A DNA stretch of 64,000 bases from contig JAYKKT010000087.1 in the NCBI GenBank assembly GCA_036023115.1, positions 10,200,501 to 10,264,500 on the forward strand, written 5' to 3'. Position 1 is the first letter of the stretch; each line of letters starts with the position of its first letter. The DNA is from Brasenia schreberi. Taxonomy: Eukaryota; Streptophyta; Magnoliopsida; Nymphaeales; Cabombaceae. Of the stretch, positions 58,035 through 64,000 are shown one piece after another. The notes below the pieces were generated by a model. The model did no database searches, was not told the DNA's origin, and saw only the letters and a list, made by a program, of their open reading frames with translations. Both the position numbers and the translations under genes were made by a program.

Positions 58035-59665
58035 TCATGCTTCATAATACATGGGGTTTGGGAGCTTGAAGGTCCTGAGGCCAGTGGGCAGTCCTAAGAG
58101 ACTGCTCCATTGATCCCCAACAACACCCCAGACGCGGTACCCCTCTGCAGCTATCTTCTTCCTCTGCTCGGCCTTGTATTTTTCTACCGTCTTGTGATCA
58201 GCTTGTTCTCCCCTGCAGAGATCCATAGAATATTACTCCCAGTGTAAATAAATGGTTTCCCACATTTGCCCGATCAAATTCAAAAGCAGGGGAGAAGTTT
58301 AGATGCGATTTGTCTTGACTATGTAGGTTGTCTTTTTCTTCAGTTCGATCATGATTGTTTTCGTGGTGGTAGTGAACCGAAATTGTTGTTTGATCTGATG
58401 AGTTAAAGCCTATGGTAGGGTTCAAGTTTGTGGAATCGTCAATCTGATATAAGCAACTGAACCGAAAGCGTTAATTGGCTAAATTTATGTCGTACACAAG
58501 GAATATATATAGGAGTATAGAAGTTTGTACCTCAAGATGAGGCTTGTCCACCCAGTGTAGCCGACTGTGAGTAGGTTGTCCACCGTTGCATCTCTCAGGC
58601 ATTCATTTCTTGTTGATACAAGAAAAATCTTCAATCCCAGATTCTTTAGATGGTTATAAAGGGAAAGTGTCGGCTCCAAAGCTGGGGCTTTGCTGGTCTT
58701 CATCCATTTCTCTAACAATGTGGCGTTCAGCTTCTCTCCCCTGCAGTGAACATCTCAAACTTGTCAAAGCAACTCATTGGTACCACGGGAACTGTACAAA
58801 TATGTGCTCATCAGTGCTGAAATTGAGTAGCTTTGTGCTGTTCCCGAAAGCACCAAAATACGAAAGGGGGCGGCAGAAATTCGAGCTTGAGACCTCTACT
58901 GGATCAAAATAAAGCTAAAAGGCACTGAGATAAGAAAAGCGAGAGCAGAGACTTTCGTGGAGTAAATCAGCGAAACGTATCTTCATTTCTTCAAAATAGA
59001 AATGGGGTACCAACAAATGTGACGGTTTTATATACTTGAAAGAAATCAAGTGAAAACCTAAGTTGTGATTGAACTAAGTACGTCGAGGAAGGCTTCCTGA
59101 AAGATCATCAAAGTATGATCCTTGCTCTTTTGAGTGGCTTGTGGAGATGGTCTAAGAGAAGATCAATGGCCTTGTGTTTTCTTTTAGATGCATTGATCTC
59201 TTTTGAAAAGATTATGGCTGAGAATAAGAAAGAAAATGCAGCATATCAGTCATGATCTGGTAAGAGATGAAGGCATTACCCAAATTGATGCTTTTTGTAA
59301 TAGGGCACTGTCGACAGGAGAGTGTCATCAACGTCAAAGATCCAAGCATCTTTACCATCCGCATCTAACACGAAGTTAGTGAGATACAGAATCACCTGCT
59401 CCGCTGCTCTTTCAATATCGACTAAGTACTGGGTACACGTCACATACTTCCCGATATATTGAATGCATTCTTGAGGAACAACTTCAAATGCCCTGATGTT
59501 GTGCAGCTCAACGTTGATCCTCCAACTCTCACAGTAGTTCTTCAGACTGATATTGGCATTAGCTTTCTTGTTTGCATGTAAAATATTCCAATCCCCTGCT
59601 CCCATTTGCACAACCATCCCCAGAACTAACAACACCGCAGCTGGATGTGTCACCATCTTCGTCAT
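58035..59665 (-). CDS. Secreted HAD acid phosphatase / vegetative storage protein-like
   Basis: Three exons: 59280-59665, 58531-58740 and 58035-58212, joined in phase 2 at both junctions, for 257 residues. Class IIIB HAD acid phosphatase family. Residues 1-24 form a signal peptide (AAVLLVLGMVVQMGAG). Motif I is FDVDDTLLS (DVDDT at 111-115). Then YYKKHQFGGEKLN, motif II LVSTRNE, and motif IV WGVVGDQWSSLLG, ending RTFKLPNPMYY. In active relatives motif IV reads GDQWSDL; here the second Asp is Ser. Plant VSPs are storage or defence proteins with reduced or altered phosphatase activity. Sequons N38-I-S and N-A-T (exon 2) suggest glycosylation. Likely vacuolar or apoplastic. Confidence 0.9.
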
Positions 59666-60150
59666 TCTTTACTCGGAGAGAGAGAGGCTATGTAAAAATG
59701 GAAAGGTTAGATGTCGGTGGTTCAATAATTTGTCAGCACGCACATGATGATACAGCAGGGTACTGACTGGCAGAACATGCCTTGTTGCATTGTTTCGAAT
59801 ATTTGGCTTGATAAACATTGCTGAACTAACAAATCTATTTGATATATAGCAAAATATATCACCCCGTTCTCCTGATTTAATATTGTTTCAGTGATCAATG
59901 TGAATTATTGTGAGGCCATTTAGTCATTGAGCAGTGGTGTATCTTCTCAGGATCAAAACCCCACGGTTTTGTACTGTGGGCTATGAAGCACAATAGCAGA
60001 ACATTGAAAATATGGAGCACAATAGCTCACAATTCACAGTGGATTCTATATTGTAGCGCTAAGGTTGTGTATTATCAAAATCCACTTTTCTTCAATCTCG
60101 ATCTGCCGTTGCCTGTGTTGTATTTGTCGAGTGATAAATTCTTTACATAT
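59666..60150. other. 5' flank of the phosphatase gene
   Basis: Presumed promoter; no gene is seen. Confidence 0.4.
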
Positions 60151-60385
60151 AAAAAGAAGATCAAAAGAAGAACCTCTAAGAAGTTACAGGTTTAGAAAAA
60201 CTAAATTTGGAAAGTATTAAAAGAGGTAGAGAACGACCACAAAAGTGTTGGAAAGAAACAATAAAGAATAATTTAGTTTATTGGGAGTTAACTGCTAACA
60301 TGGCACACGATAGGGATCTGTGGAAACAAAGAATCCATGTAGCCGACAGTATGAGAAAAGGCTTAGTTGTTGTTGTTGTATTTGA
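60150..60385 (+). mobile_element. 5'-truncated RTE LINE
   Basis: Encodes ESIKRGRERPQKCWKETIKN then LTANMAHDRDLWKQRIHVAD, with a deletion in the tail (gccgacagtatgagaaaagg) and terminal (TTG)n. It is the best-preserved coding 3' end of the family here. Confidence 0.88.
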
Positions 60386-63300
60386 AGTGGAGTAGGTGGG
60401 GAGTCGATCATGGTTATTGCCATATGCAATCAGTGGCTGGAATGCATTAACGACCTAAAAACAATGGAAAGTAGATGATTCTTTATCTCCTTACGCCAAA
60501 ATACAGAATAAACATTTCGGTGGGGTGGAGAAATTTTTTGTTAACCTTGAAAGCTGGTTGTTAGGGGGCCTCATGGATCCAGTTCGACCTACCCAACCCG
60601 TTTAAAACTAATCACACATGCACAAACACGCACACGCGCACACACAGGTTTTACCAGTGGAGCAGATGAACCCCTTTGGTTCTTTTGATTTTTGAACAAT
60701 GTGAATCATATCCGTGCTCTTTGAGTTTGTTTCTTGATGCATGATTTATTCTCTGAACATATTTTATACAAATATATTTTATTGCGGAAGAGTACAGAAG
60801 GGCTGTGAAGAAAATCTTCACAAGAAAAGTAAAGTGAAGCACAATGTAATTGATATGTTCTGATTTTTTTTGTTACAAGAGGAGGCCGAAGACTAACACA
60901 CATGCACCCTCTAAGAGCCGAACTCCCCACCAGCAGCAACCATTCTAGAGTGCCTTTGCAATCGAGTAGTGCACACACCCTTAGGAAGGGCAACCAGTGC
61001 ACAGATCAACTTGCTTCATATGATCTAGACTCACCTTACCATCATCTGCATCAGTGGGCTTCAGTAGTGCAGTTCTATTGGGCATCATTGATTCGTGGTG
61101 TCTGGCTCTTGGTATTAGAACTGCAGGCCTGATTCACATGGGCTTATAAATCATGGTTTCGAGAAACTATAAGATTGTCCAATTTCTAAAAAAAACGTAC
61201 TGAAGAAAGGCATTAGAATCCCTTACTTGCAGATCAAATGTCCGTTTCATTTTTTTCGCAAATGTAACTGGTTGTAGTTTCTTAGGTTACAGCGCTCCCC
61301 TTTTCCAGAAAAAAAAGTTTATTTCACAATCTTGTTCCATTGAAGGGTTATCAATAGATACCCAAAGCCTTTAATAATCCTATAGTCCTCAAGGCAGGAG
61401 AAGGATAACAATTTGGGATCAGTCCAGAAGAACTATGCGTGTCCCCAAACTAAGATCTATTCGCCCGTTGTTAAATAAAGCTAGCTTTTTCACATGGTGC
61501 AATATGCTGGGTGCTGGTTACGAAAGTTGGCATTTTTGTTTTGTTAGTCTGTTTCAATAGTGGCATTATGATAATATTATTTTTCACATGCGATTGTTGT
61601 CAAACGAGATAATTTAGTCTCTTTCTTTTGCCCTCTGCTAAACAATTGAGACCAAAAGAGTGGAAAGTGGGATAATGATAATTTTCTTGAATGATTGAAA
61701 AGATCGGATAACTTATATTTAAATTAAAAAAACTACATGCTTTTATTTTTAAATAAAAAAATATATCTTTTAAATTGAAGAAAGCACCTTAGGTGCATTG
61801 ATTCATATACAGTACACTGAAGTGAACTATATACATAGAGAGAGATAGCATAGCTCCGTTGATGTGCATACTCATTAAACATCTTAATTGTTCGATCTTT
61901 AATATCAATGAGATCTTTAAAGAAAAATAAATAATACAAAAGTATTAAGATATTTTTTTGTTTTTGAAATTTGAATTTCAACTCTCGAACTCATTGATAA
62001 AATGATTGAGATCTTTGAGAATGTTTAAACACGAAGAAACGCGCACATGGACTAATTTCTCTCTTCCTCCCTCTCTTTCTCTCTCTCTATATATATATAT
62101 ATTATGTGATGCTTCGTGGTCAATCGAGCATGGTGCTCAATCTTATGTTTCTCATAGTTTTGCCTTTTCAACCACAGGTCCCTGCTCTTCATCAGCTTCC
62201 ATTATTCTTTCATTGGTCAAAACCTTTTTCCACATGTCAAAACTATTACCGCCTCTGCTAAGATCATAAAAAAACTGTATTTATAAGTAACTTGTGGTTT
62301 TTAGGTGATTTTGATGGTCAATTTTCAGTAATGTAGGACCATTTGCAATGGTGAAAGAGTAGTGAAAGGTGACAAGGATGTTAGACTGGTGATTGAAGTG
62401 ATATACAACGAAAGATTAAGTACCAACCTCAATTGGACACAGATGGTAACATGAGAGAGAGAGAGAGAGAGCAAAGAAGAAGAAATTGGCATGGTTCGGA
62501 AAGAGATCAAAGCAGGATGTTTAAGACACCCCTGGATTTAAAATCGGTTATCCAGCTACTGGAATCAATTTCCATGGCAGGTGCTACTACCACGAGCATT
62601 ACTTTCTCTCTAGTTAGGGGCATTATATATGTATGTATTTTTTACATATATACTCCCTGTACAATTTCATACATACATAAACATAATGTATATAATAAGT
62701 GTACTTATATACAAATTTAGGTCAAGTTCGAAACCAAGTCGGGTCAGCTCCAGGTTCAGAGAACACAACCAGATTAAAAATCGGATCAAACCATCTTTGT
62801 CACCCCACTGTTGACTCAAACCCGATGTGATCCGATTGGATGACCCAATTTGCCAGGTCTATATTTTGTGCTGAGGTGGGGCATCCACCTCACCCGGAAT
62901 TAGGAAAACTAAATAAAGAGTATATAGCAAGCGCACGGTTGATTCCGTATGAGCTATAATACCGAGCCCATCCACGATACAACCATGAGTAGTGTGCCAC
63001 CGTAAAAGTTTTCGGACTAGCAGAAGAAGCAATAGCCCACATGAATAGGGGGTCGGCTCACAATTTAAACGTTATGAATTCGATATCCAAGGCATGCATT
63101 GGCTCAGTTCAGATGCACTGCAAAACTGTGCCCTATTCAGCCCACTCTAAAAAGCTAGCGAGATTCACCACTTCTTCATGGTTTTGGAATACCAGTTCCA
63201 CTGGTTTGCGCAATTAGTCGTGCCCCCAATTCATGGTTTTGGTAACACCCCGCTACATTTTGTAATGCCATAAGCACCGCACTTGAAAACTAACAGAAAC

Positions 63301-63718
63301 TTCTACTTAACATAACAATGTAAAGCTGGAAACTCTCTTTCTATGTTTGTGTTCTCAAAACAGAGGCTTGAGGTCATTACAACCCATTTTCACCGAGTCA
63401 TGCAGACCCCGCCTTCCATCTCTATGTGAGTGTGTGTGCACGTGCGAGTGTGAACCTGGAAATAAGCAGTTGAAGAGAGGTCCCTCGTAATTATAACTCG
63501 TTTCACTTGGAAGTTGGAACTAAAAGAGGAAAATCTAATCCTCTAATGAGACTTTTACGCCACACTATTTCCATCACCAAGTAATAATTACAGAAAATAA
63601 GGAATTTCAGATCATGTGAAACTTGCAGTTCTTTAGGGAAGGAACTACAACAAAACGTTCCCTCTGCCTATTTCAGACGTCTTACTTATCCCTTCACTCT
63701 CTGACTATAGAGCACTCT
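60386..63718. other. Intergenic, no gene recognised
   Basis: Contains a SINE (60867-60985), AT-rich stretches, short (CT)n/(TA)n at 62060-62102 and (GA)n at 62455-62470. At 63020-63085 'tgaattcgatatccaaggc' resembles a SINE box B. No coding region is supported. Confidence 0.45.
60867..60985 (-). mobile_element. tRNA-derived SINE
   Basis: On the minus strand: TGCTGCTGGTGGGGAGTTCG (box B region), GAGGGTGCATGTGTGTTAG, and tail CCTCTTGTAACAAAAAAAA. Same subfamily as the copy at 8577-8735. Confidence 0.65.
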
Positions 63719-63970
63719 CTAACTCTCCCAGAGACCATCATCAAAGTTCTTACAGTAACTATGAATATCATAAGTGAACTTCACCCTGCCCTTGTGAGCC
63801 CTGATGGCTTGCTTCAACTGCGCCTTTATCCTCCATACCAGCCGTCTCCAGTCACGCGCTAAACGCCATGAACTTGTGGACACCCTTGTTTGGAAACCAA
63901 GCAGGGTAACTGCTCCATGCTTGCTGTTGTCTTTCCTCATGGTCGTCATTCTCATCGATTGGCATCCCAT
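63719..63970 (-). CDS. Short conserved plant protein of unknown function
   Basis: Open frame of up to 83 residues on the minus strand. The C-terminal 45 residues (WRRLVWRIKAQLKQAI, then RVKFTYDIHSYCKNFDDGLW) match a family of small plant proteins with 'W-R-x-x-W-R-x-x-A', a basic stretch, 'F-x-YD-x-x-SY-x-x-NFDDG'. No function is known to me. Start uncertain: ATGs at 63970, 63955, 63949 and 63940. A TATATAA motif on the same strand at about 63979-63986 would place transcription start downstream of 63970, favouring one of the later ATGs unless a distal promoter lies outside the window. Confidence 0.65.
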   Translation of the reverse strand: MGCQSMRMTTMRKDNSKHGAVTLLGFQTRVSTSSWRLARDWRRLVWRIKAQLKQAIRAHKGRVKFTYDIHSYCKNFDDGLWES

Positions 63971-64000
63971 TTAAATCCTTATATAAACCTGAGAGCAAAC

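Overview
This window is nuclear DNA from a flowering plant. Genes are split by GT-AG introns, intergenic DNA is AT-rich, long (CT)n and (TA)n microsatellites are frequent, and every recognisable gene has close plant relatives (caleosin, PGR5, JASON, an inositol transporter with the plant cysteine-rich loop, CER3). I cannot place it to species. Exon structures below were assembled by hand from splice signals, reading-frame phase and family similarity.

Layout from left to right. 1-434 (-): first exon of a DUF810/MUN-domain protein running off the edge. 1186-2330: rearranged RTE-type LINE (-). 2353-3895 (+): CER3/WAX2-like pseudogene with a frameshift and a stop. 6109-7496 (-): JASON-like gene. 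9859-12499 (-): two-exon gene for a small basic/acidic protein ending in a CaaX box, with a 2.3-kb intron holding a 5S-rRNA-derived segment and a GCCTCACC hairpin. 13.6-16.5 kb: intergenic, with an RTE copy and a degenerate tandem array. 16981-17835 (+): DUF716/TMEM45-like membrane protein. 19.4-21.8 kb: nested LINE debris (L1 and RTE). 25.8-27.1 kb: microsatellite, hairpin and tandem-repeat block. 27516-30744 (+): F-box/LRR protein. 33.3-35.1 kb: two RTE copies. 36487-40245 (+): inositol transporter, six coding exons, with a tiny RTE insertion in its presumed 5'UTR intron. 41.3 kb: organelle-type group II intron domain V. 42.0 kb: 144-bp hAT-like MITE. 43015-44232 (+): PGR5. 45805-54338 (-): peroxin PEX12, ten exons with introns full of repeats and a damaged RING exon. 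55940-57573 (+): caleosin/peroxygenase behind an ABRE cluster. 58035-59665 (-): secreted HAD acid phosphatase/VSP-like protein. 63719-63970 (-): short conserved protein of unknown function.

The genes do not form a pathway; this is ordinary plant gene order with accessory DNA between and inside genes. The unifying feature is one RTE LINE family whose copies end in a conserved tail (core around 'tagtatgggaaaaggctta') followed by (TTG)n. At least twelve tails, mostly 5'-truncated, occur on both strands and inside introns of the transporter and PEX12. A tRNA-derived SINE family with a TGTAACAAA-poly(A) tail accompanies it. No wholly new system is evident. The strongest second looks are the PEX12 RING lesion, the CaaX protein, the 5S-derived segment, the group II domain V fragment, and the RTE/SINE/hAT insertions with visible target-site duplications.
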